Origin: Pontibacter chinhatensis
Lineage (GTDB): Bacteria; Bacteroidota; Bacteroidia; Cytophagales; Hymenobacteraceae
Length of the DNA stretch: 64,000 nucleotides
Direction of reading: 5' to 3'
NCBI RefSeq assembly: GCF_900113285.1
Contig: NZ_FOOT01000004.1
Location: 124,001-188,000, forward strand
Within the stretch, counting starts at the first letter, position 1. Each line of letters begins with the position of its first letter. The position numbers were made by a program, and so were the translations under genes. The notes beneath the pieces were generated by a model that saw only the letters and a list, made by a program, of their open reading frames with translations, had not been told where the DNA came from and did not search any database. Shown here one piece after another: positions 16,792 through 26,960 of this stretch.

Positions 16792-19700
16792 GTGTTAGAT
16801 AAAATCATTCATTTTTCTATCTACAATAAGCTCATCATCGGCATTTTAACGCTGGGGCTTATTGTATGGGGCGGCTATTCCCTGACGCAGCTGCCCATCG
16901 ATGCCGTCCCGGACATCACCAACAACCAGGTACAGGTCATCACCTCCAGCCCTTCGCTGGCAGCCCAGGAAGTGGAGCGGCTCATCAGTTTTCCGGTCGA
17001 GCAGACCATGGCCACCATTCCCGATATCGAGGAAGTGCGCTCCATTTCCCGTTTCGGGCTCTCGGTGGTGACCATTGTGTTCAAAGAGAAGGTGGACGTC
17101 TACTGGGCCCGCCAGCAGGTGGCAGAGCGGCTCACGGAAGCTTCCGAAAACATACCGCCTGGCGTCGGCAGCCCCGAGATGGCGCCTATTTCCACTGGCC
17201 TGGGGGAGATTTACCAGTATGTGGTGCATGCCAAACCAGGCTACGAAGACAGGTACACGGCCATGGAGCTGCGCACCATTCAGGACTGGATCGTTCGCCG
17301 GCAGCTGCTGGGCACGCCCGGCGTGGCAGAAGTAAACAGCTTCGGCGGTTACCTGAAGCAATACGAGATTGCAATAAACCCCAACAGGTTGAAAGCGCAC
17401 AACTTAAGCATTACGGATGTACTCACAGCCCTGGAACGCAACAACGGCAACACAGGCGGGGCCTACATCGACAAAAAACCGAATGCCTACTTTGTGCGCA
17501 GCGAAGGGCTTATCAAGAGCCTGGGGGAAGTAGAGAAGGTGGTGGTCAGCAACACCTCTGACGGCACGCCGGTCCTCATCTCGGATATTGCCCAGGTGCA
17601 GTTTGGCGCCGCCAACCGCTACGGCGCCCTGACCGATGCCCAAGGCGAAGCAGTAGGAGGCATTGTGATGCTGCTCAAGGGCGAAAACACCAACCAGGTG
17701 GTGGAGCGGGTAAAGGAGCGCATGGAGCAGATCCGAAAGACCCTGCCCGAAGGCGTGGCCGTGGAAGCCTTCCTGGACCGGAGCGAGCTGATCGGCAGAG
17801 CCATCAGCACGGTAGAGAAGAACCTGATCGAAGGAGCTCTGATCGTAATCTTTGTGCTCGTGCTCTTTTTGGGGAACCTGCGGGCCGGTTTGGTGGTGGC
17901 TTCCGTTATACCGCTGGCTATGCTGTTTGCCGTCATCATGATGCGCCTGTTTAATGTAACGGGTAACCTGATGAGCCTGGGGGCCATAGACTTCGGCATC
18001 ATCGTGGACGGCGCCGTGATCATCGTGGAAGCCACCATGCACCACCTGGGTTTGCGTGGCGGCAACAGGCTCACCCAGGCCCAGATGGACGAAGAAGTAT
18101 ACGAGTCGGCCCGTAAGATCCGCACGTCGGCTGCTTTCGGTGAGATCATCATCCTGATCGTGTACCTGCCTATCCTGGTGCTGGTGGGGATAGAAGGAAA
18201 GATGTTCCGGCCGATGGCGCTGACGGTTTCCTTTGCCATTCTGGGTGCTTTTATCCTTTCCCTGACGTATGTGCCGATGATGTCGGCGCTGGTGCTGAGC
18301 AAGAACACGGCGCACAAGCGGAACTTCTCCGACAGGATGATGGACTTCTTCCAGCGCCTGTACAGTCCCGTCATCAAAGGAGCCTTACAGTTGAAAGCAT
18401 TGGTGCTGCTGGTAGCCGTTGGCTTGTTTGCCCTGGCCCTGCTGCTCTTCTCGCGCATGGGCAGCGAGTTTATACCCACGCTGGACGAAGGCGATTTTGC
18501 CCTGGAGACCAGGCTGCTGACGGGCAGTTCCTTGTCCGAGACCGTCGAGAAAGTGACGCTGGCTTCCCGCATCCTGAAAGAACGGTTTCCGGAAGTAAAG
18601 GAAGTGATCAGCAAGATCGGGGCCGCCGAAATACCGACAGACCCGATGCCGATGGAGGCGGCGGACGTGACCATTATACTCAAAGACAAGGAGGAGTGGA
18701 CCAGCGCCGACACGCGCGAAGAACTGGCCAGTAAGATGACCCAAGCCCTGGAAGCCATTCCCGGTGTCACCTTCGGCGTTTCCCAGCCCATACAACTGCG
18801 CTCAAACGAGCTTATTTCGGGGGTACGGCAGGATGTGGGCATCAAGATATTCGGGGAAGACCTGCAGGAACTGACGCGCCTTTCCCAGGAAGTGGGCCGT
18901 GTGGTGTCAACAGTAGAAGGGGCGGAAGACCTGTACGTGGAGCAGGTGTCAGGCCTGCCGCAGATCGTGGTGGACATTAACCGCGACCAGCTCGCCAAGT
19001 TTGGGCTGGATGTGGAAACGGTGAACCAGGTCATCAACTCCGCCTTTGCCGGGCAGAGCGCGGGCATGGTGTACGAGGGCGACCGCCGCTTTGAGCTGGT
19101 GGTCAGGCTTGCGCAGGAAGAGCGGCAAAGTATAGACGACGTGCGGCAGCTCTATGTCACAGCGCCCAGCGGGGTGCAGGTGCCGTTGGAGCAGCTGGCC
19201 AGCGTGCACTATCAACAGGGGCCGAACCAAATTCAGCGGGAAGACGCCCAGAGGCGCATCATCGTAGGCTTCAACGTGCGGGGCCGCGATATTGCCAGCG
19301 TGGTGGAAGAAGTACAGGATAAGCTTGACCGCGCGGTTCAGCTGCCAACCGGGTACTTTGTAACCTATGGTGGGCAGTTCGAGAACCTGGAGCAGGCCAA
19401 CAAGCGGCTTTCGGTGGCCGTGCCTGCTGCCCTTGCCCTTATCTTTTTGCTGCTCTACTTTACCTTTAAGTCGGTACGGTTCTCGCTGCTCATCTTTACC
19501 GCCATCCCCTTCTCGGCCATTGGGGGCGTGCTGGCCCTGTGGGTGCGCGGCATGCCCTTCAGTATCTCCGCCGGGGTAGGTTTTATCGCTCTCTTCGGCG
19601 TGGCCGTGCTGAACGGCATCGTGCTCATTGCCGAGTTTAACAGGCAGCGGAAGGAATACCCCGACCTAAGCCTGCGCGATGTAGTGCTGGACGGTACATC

Positions 19701-21180
19701 GATACGTTTGCGCCCGGTGCTGATGACGGCTACCGTGGCTTCGCTGGGCTTTCTGCCGATGGCGCTCTCCACCACGGCAGGCGCGGAAGTACAGAAACCA
19801 TTGGCTACCGTCGTGATCGGTGGCCTGATCACATCCACCCTGCTGACCCTGATCGTGCTGCCCGTACTGTATGTTTTATTAGAAGGTTATTACATGAAAT
19901 ATCAGCGTAAAAAAGCAAAGGGCGGGCTTTCGGCCGGGACGGCTTTTCTCTTCCTGCTGGCCGCTTTCACCGTGCTGTCGTTTGCCGCACCGCAGCAGGC
20001 AAAGGCGCAGCAAGGCGCAAAGGTGTACACGTTGCCCGAAGCGGTTTCCCAGGCACTTGACCGGAACCCAAGTGTAGGAGCTGCCAAGCTGGGTGTGAAA
20101 AGAACAGAGGCACTGAAAGGGGCAGCCTGGGATATGGAAAAAACCCAGGTGCAGTACACCACGGGCAAGCTTTCGACGGGTGCGTATGACAAGGAGATCT
20201 CCGTGTCCCAGTCGCTCCCGTTCCCCACGGTATACGCCCATCAGGCTAAGCTGGCGGAAGAGCTCACCCAGGTAAGCAGGCTCAACCTGTCACAGCGCGA
20301 GCGGGAAATAGTGCGGGATGTCAGGCTGAACTACTACGGCCTGGTGTACACCCTCTCGCAGCTGAGCTTGCTCCGTTACCAGGACAGCCTGTATGCGCAG
20401 TTCCTAAGAGCAGCCCAGGTCAGGCTGCGAACCGGGGAGACAAACCTGCTCGAAAGGGTAACAGCCGAGGCGCAGCTGTCGGAAGTGCGTAATAACGCCT
20501 TCCAGGTAGAGGCAGACAGGGCCATTTTCCAGGAGCGACTGCAGGCCGTTTTAGCGACAGATGCAGGTGTCGCTCCGGCAGACACCGTTCTGCAAAAGCT
20601 GCCATTCCCAACGGTTACCGAAGAGATGCTGGAGCAGCACCCACGCCTGCAGCTGGCACGGCAACAGGTAGAAGTGAGGCAGGCCGAGACAAAGGTGGAG
20701 CGGGCAAGGCTCCTGCCAGACCTGCAGGTGGGATACACCAACCGCACCTTAGGGGGCGCCCACGAAAGCGTCATTGCCGATGTGGAGCCGGCGCAGGAAG
20801 TATCGTTCGGTGTGGCCATACCCCTTTGGCCAAAACCGCAGCAACGGCGCATTCAAGCCGCCAAGCTGCAGGCCGACGCCGCCAACCTGGACCTGCAGCA
20901 AGCCCGCAATGAGCTGCTGGCAGATACCGAGGCGGCTCTGCAGCAGGGGTTAAAACTGCAAAGCAGCCTGGCCTATTATGAGGCAACCGCGCTGCCACAG
21001 GCGCAGCTCATCATCGAGCAGGCCACAAAAGCTTATCGGGTAGGGGAAATCAGTTACCAGGACTATGTGCTGAACCTGAACAGGGGCCTCCTCATCCGGA
21101 CAAACTACCTGGAAACACTCCACGCCTACAACCGGGCCGTGATTGAGCTGCAGTTTCTTATCGAAAATCAAAACAACTAA
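16792..21180 (+). CDS. CzcA/CusA heavy-metal RND pump fused to its TolC-like outer-membrane factor
   Basis: About 1462 residues from GTG 16792; the in-frame ATG at 16708 adds 28 atypical residues, whereas VLDKIIHFSIYNK is the normal HME-RND start. The RND part (to about nt 19900) has DAVPDITNNQVQV, the proton-relay segment AIDFGIIVDGAVIIVE and the terminal helix LIVLPVLYVLLEGYY. A second signal-like segment (nt 19937-19990) then leads into an outer-membrane-factor domain with two coiled-coil repeats, ending at 21180. It exports Zn/Cd/Co or Cu/Ag with the adaptor encoded next. Such fusions are known in Bacteroidetes. Confidence 0.93.
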   Translation: MLDKIIHFSIYNKLIIGILTLGLIVWGGYSLTQLPIDAVPDITNNQVQVITSSPSLAAQEVERLISFPVEQTMATIPDIEEVRSISRFGLSVVTIVFKEKVDVYWARQQVAERLTEASENIPPGVGSPEMAPISTGLGEIYQYVVHAKPGYEDRYTAMELRTIQDWIVRRQLLGTPGVAEVNSFGGYLKQYEIAINPNRLKAHNLSITDVLTALERNNGNTGGAYIDKKPNAYFVRSEGLIKSLGEVEKVVVSNTSDGTPVLISDIAQVQFGAANRYGALTDAQGEAVGGIVMLLKGENTNQVVERVKERMEQIRKTLPEGVAVEAFLDRSELIGRAISTVEKNLIEGALIVIFVLVLFLGNLRAGLVVASVIPLAMLFAVIMMRLFNVTGNLMSLGAIDFGIIVDGAVIIVEATMHHLGLRGGNRLTQAQMDEEVYESARKIRTSAAFGEIIILIVYLPILVLVGIEGKMFRPMALTVSFAILGAFILSLTYVPMMSALVLSKNTAHKRNFSDRMMDFFQRLYSPVIKGALQLKALVLLVAVGLFALALLLFSRMGSEFIPTLDEGDFALETRLLTGSSLSETVEKVTLASRILKERFPEVKEVISKIGAAEIPTDPMPMEAADVTIILKDKEEWTSADTREELASKMTQALEAIPGVTFGVSQPIQLRSNELISGVRQDVGIKIFGEDLQELTRLSQEVGRVVSTVEGAEDLYVEQVSGLPQIVVDINRDQLAKFGLDVETVNQVINSAFAGQSAGMVYEGDRRFELVVRLAQEERQSIDDVRQLYVTAPSGVQVPLEQLASVHYQQGPNQIQREDAQRRIIVGFNVRGRDIASVVEEVQDKLDRAVQLPTGYFVTYGGQFENLEQANKRLSVAVPAALALIFLLLYFTFKSVRFSLLIFTAIPFSAIGGVLALWVRGMPFSISAGVGFIALFGVAVLNGIVLIAEFNRQRKEYPDLSLRDVVLDGTSIRLRPVLMTATVASLGFLPMALSTTAGAEVQKPLATVVIGGLITSTLLTLIVLPVLYVLLEGYYMKYQRKKAKGGLSAGTAFLFLLAAFTVLSFAAPQQAKAQQGAKVYTLPEAVSQALDRNPSVGAAKLGVKRTEALKGAAWDMEKTQVQYTTGKLSTGAYDKEISVSQSLPFPTVYAHQAKLAEELTQVSRLNLSQREREIVRDVRLNYYGLVYTLSQLSLLRYQDSLYAQFLRAAQVRLRTGETNLLERVTAEAQLSEVRNNAFQVEADRAIFQERLQAVLATDAGVAPADTVLQKLPFPTVTEEMLEQHPRLQLARQQVEVRQAETKVERARLLPDLQVGYTNRTLGGAHESVIADVEPAQEVSFGVAIPLWPKPQQRRIQAAKLQADAANLDLQQARNELLADTEAALQQGLKLQSSLAYYEATALPQAQLIIEQATKAYRVGEISYQDYVLNLNRGLLIRTNYLETLHAYNRAVIELQFLIENQNN

Positions 21181-21200
21181 TCAATTTGAATCCATCCGAA

Positions 21201-22403
21201 ATGAAAAGGATCAGCTATATAGTATATTTCATGGGACTATTCCTGTTTAGCGCCTGCGGCAACGAAGCAGAAACTGCTCAGGAGCCCGGGCACCGGGAAG
21301 AAGAAGCGCATGAAGAAGAGAGCCCGACAAGTGCCGAGCTAACGGAAGAACAGTACCAGGTGGCAGGCATTGCCTTAGGCAAGCCGCAGCTGCGCAACCT
21401 GAGCAACACCCTCACGCTCACTGGCAAGCTGGACCTGCCGCCGCAGAACATGGCTTCCGTAACGGCTCCGCTTGGCGGGTTCATCCGGAAAACCCAGGTG
21501 CTGGAAGGCACCTATGTTAAGAAAGGCGACCTATTGGCTACGATCGAGAACCCGGAATTTGTGACGCTGCAGGAAGACTACCTGAAAGAAAAGAACCGCC
21601 TGGATTACCTGGAACTGGAGTATAAGCGCCAGCAGGAACTGCACGCCGAGCAGGTATCCTCTGCCAAGACCTACCAGCAAACGGTGGCCGAGTACAGAAG
21701 TGTGCGGGCGCGGGTACAGGCCTTGGAGGAGCGGTTAGCCATCATCGGCATCACGAACGGCTCCCTTCGAAGCGGTAAAATCAGACGTATACTGCCGCTC
21801 CATGCGCCTTTAGAAGGCTATATCACCTATGTCAAGGCAGACGTGGGGCAGTATGTTGCCCCCACGGACGTGCTTTTCCGCATCGCCGATACCGAGCACC
21901 TGCACGTGGAGCTGACCGTGTTTGAAAAAGACCTGACCTCGCTCAGGAAAGGGCAAGTGGTGCGCTACGCTTTGCCTGGGGAAAGTGCCGCTCAGCGCGA
22001 AGCCACAATTTTCCTGATCGGTAAAGAGATCAGCCCGGAGCGCACCGTGCGGGTGCACGCCCACATGGAAGAGGAAGACAAGGACCTGGTGCCGGGCATG
22101 TACGTGCAGGCCCAGGTGGCGCTGGATGAAAAGCAGGTACTGGCCCTACCGGGGGCGGCGGTGGTGCAGGAAAACAACGCATCGTTTGTCTTTCTCTACA
22201 CAGGCCAGGAGCAGGAAGGAGACGCCCTGATGAAGAAGTTTAGAATGGTACCCGTAGAGCGCGGGGTGGAGCAGGGGGGCTTTGTGCAGGTGGCGCTCCC
22301 AGCCAGCGTGGATACGGCTGCTGAAAATTTTGTAATAAAAGGTGCTTACTCGCTGCTTTCGAAGATGCGAAACGCTGATAATGAGGGCGGCCACGGCCAT
22401 TAA
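21201..22403 (+). CDS. Efflux RND periplasmic adaptor (CzcB/CusB type)
   Basis: About 400 residues from ATG 21201. A TTG at 21186 is possible, but the ATG begins a clean lipoprotein signal (LFLFSACG). After a His/Glu-rich linker come a barrel-sandwich lipoyl half (LTLTGKLDLPPQNMASV), a long helical hairpin (about 110-180), the second lipoyl half and beta-barrel domains. It bridges the inner-membrane pump and the outer-membrane factor. It starts 20 bases after the pump's stop, so it belongs to the same operon. Confidence 0.93.
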   Translation: MKRISYIVYFMGLFLFSACGNEAETAQEPGHREEEAHEEESPTSAELTEEQYQVAGIALGKPQLRNLSNTLTLTGKLDLPPQNMASVTAPLGGFIRKTQVLEGTYVKKGDLLATIENPEFVTLQEDYLKEKNRLDYLELEYKRQQELHAEQVSSAKTYQQTVAEYRSVRARVQALEERLAIIGITNGSLRSGKIRRILPLHAPLEGYITYVKADVGQYVAPTDVLFRIADTEHLHVELTVFEKDLTSLRKGQVVRYALPGESAAQREATIFLIGKEISPERTVRVHAHMEEEDKDLVPGMYVQAQVALDEKQVLALPGAAVVQENNASFVFLYTGQEQEGDALMKKFRMVPVERGVEQGGFVQVALPASVDTAAENFVIKGAYSLLSKMRNADNEGGHGH

Positions 22404-22413
22404 TTATAGAAAT

Positions 22414-22824
22414 ATGTTGAAAAATCTGGATAAACTACTGCAGGATAAAAACATACGTCCAACGGCCATGCGCCTGCTTGCACTAGAGTATATTTCTTCA
22501 CAACAGACGGCTGTTAGCCTCAGCGACCTGGAGGCAGCTTTTCACCGTGCAGACCGCATCACCTTGTACCGTACCCTGAAAACCTTCGAGGAGAAGGGGC
22601 TGGTGCATAGCATCATGGATGGCACCGGATCGGTAAAGTATGCGCTCTGCGAAGAAGGCTGTGAATGCGCTCCGGAGGATATGCATGTGCATTTTTTTTG
22701 CAATAAATGCCAAGAAACAATTTGCCTGCCCAAGTCCCGCATCCCTAAAATCCCCCTGCCGGACAACTTTAAGCAGGAAGAAGTTAGCCTGGTGATCAAG
22801 GGGACCTGCGGCAGCTGCAGCTAA
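22414..22824 (+). CDS. Fur-family metalloregulator
   Basis: 136 residues from ATG 22414, the start giving the usual Fur N-terminus (KNIRPTAMRLLALEYI). A winged helix occupies residues 8-80 with the recognition region RADRITLYRTLKTFEEKGLV. The dimerisation part has the regulatory HVHFFCNKC and a final CGSCS, giving a two-CxxC structural zinc site. It lies 10 bases after the adaptor gene. It is the likely repressor of this efflux locus, perhaps Zur-like; the metal sensed cannot be told from sequence. Confidence 0.9.
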   Translation: MLKNLDKLLQDKNIRPTAMRLLALEYISSQQTAVSLSDLEAAFHRADRITLYRTLKTFEEKGLVHSIMDGTGSVKYALCEEGCECAPEDMHVHFFCNKCQETICLPKSRIPKIPLPDNFKQEEVSLVIKGTCGSCS

Positions 22825-22856
22825 ACAATGCAATGCAATTGCAGGCGGCTTGGCAG

Positions 22857-22864
22857 TACTTTTG
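22857..22864 (+). promoter_or_regulatory. -7 box TACTTTTG before the DUF3703 gene
   Basis: A perfect TAnnTTTG match 22 bases before ATG 22887, in the gap after the Fur-family gene. It suggests a second internal promoter. Confidence 0.45.
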
Positions 22865-22886
22865 TAAAAGAAAAAAGAGAAGGACC

Positions 22887-23252
22887 ATGAAATTTAACTG
22901 GAGCATGCCCACACCTCTGCGGGCTTTTTACCGACAGGAGCTAACCTCTTATCGCATGCTATGGCAGCAGGGGCTTGCTGCTGAGGCATGGCGACATCTG
23001 GAGCGGGCGCACATTCTGGGGCAGCCTTACCCCATAGAGCACACTGCCGTACACTGGTATATGCTTTTGTTTGGTTTTAAAACCAAGAACGCTAAGGAGA
23101 TAGTAGGGCAGTTTCCCCGCCTGCTGGTCGGGGGAGTGAAGTCATGGGCAGGGATGATACCGGTTGGAAACACCGGTGGTGCCAACGTGCCGCCGCTCCG
23201 GCCTATGCCGATTCCGGATGACTTGAAGCAGATCATCGAATCTGCACGATAA
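22887..23252 (+). CDS. DUF3703 protein
   Basis: 121 residues from ATG 22887, where family similarity begins; an upstream frame extension to 22833 has no such features. Family marks: EAWRHLERAHILGQ, HTAVHWYMLLFGF, GQFPRLLVGG and the C-terminal GNTGGANVPPLRPMPIPDDL. DUF3703 genes often travel with heavy-metal efflux genes. The function is unknown. Three histidines and the conserved loop could bind metal, but that is conjecture. Confidence 0.85.
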   Translation: MKFNWSMPTPLRAFYRQELTSYRMLWQQGLAAEAWRHLERAHILGQPYPIEHTAVHWYMLLFGFKTKNAKEIVGQFPRLLVGGVKSWAGMIPVGNTGGANVPPLRPMPIPDDLKQIIESAR

Positions 23253-23271
23253 CATTTAAAAGAATACGAAC

Positions 23272-25299
23272 ATGACAAAGCATATAGAGACAGCTAAAAA
23301 CATAGAGGAAGATTTTAAGCCTCTTGAGATAACATCGCCCCGCACGGCGGAAGCTCCCGGCCCTAATGTGGGGGCCGAGTGCTGCTCAGTGGACGGAAAG
23401 ACAAAGCAGGCAGGTGCCGTGGAGCACGAGCACGCCGAGGAGGAAGCCAAATCATCCTACATTCCCACAGCGCTTAGCCTTATCCTGCTATTGGGCGGCA
23501 TCCTGCTGGACTACCTCGATATGCCTTGGTTTACGGGCTATGTGCGGCTGGTCGTGTACGGCATCGCCTACGTGCTGGTGGGCTGGCGCGTGGTGTGGCA
23601 CGCCATAAGGAGCCTTCGGGGCAGTTTCTTCAACGAGTTCTTCTTGATGAGCATGGCCACGCTGGGGGCTTTTTACATCGGGGAATATGCCGAGGGCGTG
23701 GCCGTGATGCTCTTCTACGTGGTTGGAGAGCACTTTCAGGAAGCGGCCGTGTTGCGCTCCCGCCGCTCCATCAAGGCACTGATCGACAACCGGCCTGATG
23801 AAGTAGGGCTGGTGACTGAGAAGGGCATAATTAACGTGAAGGCCAAAGAAGTGCAGGTGGGCGACGTGGTGCAGGTAAAAGCCGGCGAAAAGGTAGCCCT
23901 GGACGGGGAATTGCTCTCCGATAGGTCCTCTTTCAACACGGCTGCTCTCACCGGTGAGTCGAAGCCTGACACGAAACTAAAGGGGGAGACGGTATTGGCC
24001 GGCATGATCAACCTGGATCGGGTGATAGAGCTTCGGGTAAGCTCTGCCTACGAGAACAGTGCCCTGTCAAAGATCCTGAAACTGGTGGAGGAGGCTGGCA
24101 GCCGGAAGGCCAAAACGCAGCAGTTCATCACCCGGTTCGCCAAAGTCTACACGCCCATCGTGTTCTTCCTGGCCGTGGGCCTGGTGTTCATCCCATACTT
24201 TTTCGTGGAAGCCTATGACTTCAACCAATGGCTGTACCGGGCCTTGATCTTCCTGGTGATCTCCTGCCCCTGCGCACTGGTGATTTCTATCCCGTTAGGC
24301 TACTTCGGAGGTATTGGGGCGGCCTCGCGCAATGGTTTGCTCTTTAAAGGCTCTAACTTTCTGGACCTGATGACGCAGGTGGATACGGTGGTCATGGACA
24401 AGACCGGCACTTTGACAGAGGGGGTGTTTAAGGTACAGCAAGTGGAGACGGTTTTGGATGACAAATCCTGGTTCCTGACGGCCGTGGCTGCGCTGGAGAG
24501 CAAGTCCACGCATCCAATCGCGCAGGCCATTATGGCCGAGGCAGGCCAGGCATATACACAACACCGTGTGGAGCAGGTGGAGGAGATATCCGGGCATGGG
24601 CTGAAAGGTAAGGTGGACGGCAAAGAACTGCTGGTGGGAAATACCAGGTTGCTGGAGAAGTTTCATGTTGCTTTTGACCCGAGCCTGAAGGAGATCGTGG
24701 AAACGATCGTGGTAGTAGCTGTGGACGGAACCTACGTCGGCTATATCACCATCGCCGACAAGGTCAAGGAGGATGCGCCGCTGGCTGTAAAAAGGATGCG
24801 GGAGCTAGGGGTAAAAAGGCTGGTGATGCTCTCCGGCGACAAGAACTCGATTGTGCAGAAAGTGGCGGGCGAACTGAAACTGGACGAGGCTCATGGGGGC
24901 CTGTTGCCACAGGATAAAGTCAGCAAGGTGGAAGAACTGAAAGCCGAAGGCAGAACAGTGGCCTTTGTAGGGGATGGGATCAATGACGCACCGGTGATCA
25001 CCTTGGCAGACGTAGGCATGGCCATGGGTGGTTTAGGCTCCGATGCGGCCATAGAGACCGCTGATGTAGTTATCCAAACAGACCACCCTTCCAAAATCGC
25101 CACCGCCATTAACATCGGCAGCAAAACCAAGCAGGTGGTATGGCAGAACATTGCCCTGGCCTTTGGCGTGAAGGCCATCGTGCTCATCCTGGGTGCTGGC
25201 GGATTGGCCACGATGTGGGAGGCTGTGTTTGCTGATGTGGGCGTGGCTCTGCTGGCTATTCTGAACGCTGTTAGGATTCAGCGGATGACGTTCGAGTAG
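23272..25299 (+). CDS. Zn/Cd/Pb-exporting P1B-type ATPase
   Basis: 675 residues. The N-terminus lacks a full HMA domain and has only a short Cys/His segment (GAECCSV, EHEHAEEE). Membrane helices carry the CPC motif (332-334). Asp376 in DKTGTLT is phosphorylated. The HP motif (STHPIA) and GDGINDAP are present. The final helices read NIALAFGVKAIVLILG...ADVGVALL, with the Lys and Asp-x-Gly of the P1B-2 (Zn/Cd/Pb) class. It exports metal from cytoplasm to periplasm and completes the locus. A terminator follows. Confidence 0.93.
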   Translation: MTKHIETAKNIEEDFKPLEITSPRTAEAPGPNVGAECCSVDGKTKQAGAVEHEHAEEEAKSSYIPTALSLILLLGGILLDYLDMPWFTGYVRLVVYGIAYVLVGWRVVWHAIRSLRGSFFNEFFLMSMATLGAFYIGEYAEGVAVMLFYVVGEHFQEAAVLRSRRSIKALIDNRPDEVGLVTEKGIINVKAKEVQVGDVVQVKAGEKVALDGELLSDRSSFNTAALTGESKPDTKLKGETVLAGMINLDRVIELRVSSAYENSALSKILKLVEEAGSRKAKTQQFITRFAKVYTPIVFFLAVGLVFIPYFFVEAYDFNQWLYRALIFLVISCPCALVISIPLGYFGGIGAASRNGLLFKGSNFLDLMTQVDTVVMDKTGTLTEGVFKVQQVETVLDDKSWFLTAVAALESKSTHPIAQAIMAEAGQAYTQHRVEQVEEISGHGLKGKVDGKELLVGNTRLLEKFHVAFDPSLKEIVETIVVVAVDGTYVGYITIADKVKEDAPLAVKRMRELGVKRLVMLSGDKNSIVQKVAGELKLDEAHGGLLPQDKVSKVEELKAEGRTVAFVGDGINDAPVITLADVGMAMGGLGSDAAIETADVVIQTDHPSKIATAINIGSKTKQVVWQNIALAFGVKAIVLILGAGGLATMWEAVFADVGVALLAILNAVRIQRMTFE

Positions 25300-25326
25300 A
25301 AAACAGCAAAATTTGCTTTGAAGTAA

Positions 25327-25356
25327 AAGGGAGGCTTTAACAAGGCCTCCTTTCTT
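25327..25356 (+). terminator. Terminator of the metal-efflux locus
   Basis: GGAGGC (25330-25335) pairs with GCCTCC (25345-25350), followed by TTTCTTATTT. Confidence 0.7.
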
Positions 25357-26137
25357 ATTTAGGTAGCATTAATGAAAGCACAACTGCAAAACGGTTTAAA
25401 CTGAATTGGCATTTCTATATAAACAAGACTCCTTGTCACTAAAAGATCGCTGTATCAAAATAAGTCTTCTCATTAACAGCAGCCTTGCAGCCGCTAAGAG
25501 AGGCAAACTGTAAAAGCCTTAAGGGTATCCCATAAAGCAGTAGCTTATCCTAATATACAACAAAGTTGTTTGAGAAGTCTTGTGTAACTCCATATACGAG
25601 TAAGTCCAAAATCAAAGCCTTCGATCCTTGGAAGCCTCTGCGGAATTACATATAATAAATTTTGCACCATAACCTGCTCCCTAAAGTTAAAAACATGGTG
25701 TAAGTAAAGTGGAGCTGTCAAAAATCTCTGGCTCCTAGCTTTTAGAGCATTGTATGCATCAAGGTAGGCTCGATACTAAGATATCATGAGCACTAATTGC
25801 CCTATCGTTCATCCCGTTCCACTTGCTGTGAATGTAGCTCTTAATTTCTGCGTAGGTGGCCTTGCCGTTCAAGGCACCAATAGCTTCGGCCACCACATTT
25901 GCCATACTGTAGGCCCTTCCATCCGAAGGTCTTATTGTCTTTATCTTCATATCAAGATAAGTACTATCTAAGGGAAGTAAAAAGAAAACAAATACATTAA
26001 ATTTGGGGTATATAGTATATTAGTTATATCTGCCTGATAAACGGCAGTATAACGCTTTACTCTACATTGTTTTTCCCCAACCTTGGTTAATAATTAAGGC
26101 AAGCAATTCTGGAAATTGGAAAGCAGCAAAGGAAGCA
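25357..26137. other. Largely non-coding stretch after the metal locus
   Basis: About 780 bases, AT-rich, with stops in all frames apart from the small minus-strand frame at 25759-25950 described separately. The last 130 bases (TATATAGTATATTAG and neighbours) probably hold the promoter of the 26138 gene. No repeat or RNA gene was recognised. Confidence 0.5.
25759..25950 (-). pseudogene. Fragment of a winged-helix (DUF7669-like) protein
   Basis: A 63-residue frame containing VAEAIGALNGKATYAEIKSYIHSKWNGMNDRAISAHD. This looks like the N-terminal winged helix seen in restriction-associated and DUF7669-like proteins (pattern: G-KATY-EI--YI). A normal homologue would be longer, so this is probably a remnant or a stand-alone minimal domain. 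The similarity is from memory only. Confidence 0.35.
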
Positions 26138-26944
26138 ATGAAAACTAGAATAGGTTTAACAGATTTTCTTACACTAGTAGAAGAAGAGGCATTCGATAGA
26201 TTTGAAATTCTCGACTACATTGAAGAAGTCACAAACAACCATCAGCCATATAGGCTTAAAGCACTTCTGCACGAGGTTGACATCCATATTTGCGTACGCA
26301 GGGATGAGCTAGAGTCAGAATATTGGGACAAAATCGTTGAAGCGCTAAAACAATGCAGTCTGCAGGGGAAGGAACCTCCATACCAGGTCCTTTCCTTACC
26401 CGGTGATGAACCGAAAAAGATACTCGATAAGGACAGACTTTTAAATGGAGCTATCTCAATGGCACTATACCCTCTATATCAGCTTAAACAAGAAATTGTA
26501 TCCATATTAAAAAATTCCTTGCCGAACGTAACTCCTAAGCAAGGTCAGGCGCTACAGGAACTACAAACGCAACAAATACTATCGCAGCAAGATCTAACAC
26601 CCTCTTCAAATGGAGATTTCGGTTTTTATTACCACCTCACAGAGAACGGGAAAAAGGTGTATCCCATCGTGAAAGAGCTATACTCAAAAGTAAAATTAAA
26701 AAAAGAGTATGCTATTATGCTTGTTGTGTTAAATGAGCTAGGGTATTTAATGAACAAGCATTTTACCAATAAGGAGCAGCTAACTAATGCCCTAAGAACT
26801 ACTTTTGGGAATATTATCGGTAGCAGACAGAACCTCTTTAACTATGTAGAAAGATACAGTGACGCGCCCGGACCGGCGGAACGTGAAGAAATTAAACGCC
26901 ACAAACAAAGGTTACTCGATGCTATAAGCAATGCATCTCAATAA
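26138..26944 (+). CDS. Unknown cytoplasmic protein of the mobile element
   Basis: 268 residues, no signal or membrane segment, mostly helical. It has an N-terminal acidic part, a central FGFYYHLTENGKKVYPIV segment and a basic C-terminus (EIKRHKQRLLDAI). The codon use is AT-richer than its neighbours. I do not recognise a family. It lies 86 bases before the excisionase-like gene on the same strand and may be an accessory of the same element. Confidence 0.65.
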   Translation: MKTRIGLTDFLTLVEEEAFDRFEILDYIEEVTNNHQPYRLKALLHEVDIHICVRRDELESEYWDKIVEALKQCSLQGKEPPYQVLSLPGDEPKKILDKDRLLNGAISMALYPLYQLKQEIVSILKNSLPNVTPKQGQALQELQTQQILSQQDLTPSSNGDFGFYYHLTENGKKVYPIVKELYSKVKLKKEYAIMLVVLNELGYLMNKHFTNKEQLTNALRTTFGNIIGSRQNLFNYVERYSDAPGPAEREEIKRHKQRLLDAISNASQ

Positions 26945-26960
26945 TAATCTGCAAAAAATA

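Noticed and set aside
17619..19067. 482-residue antisense frame inside the RND pump gene
   Set aside because: Shadow of a GC-rich gene; the sense protein has all family motifs.
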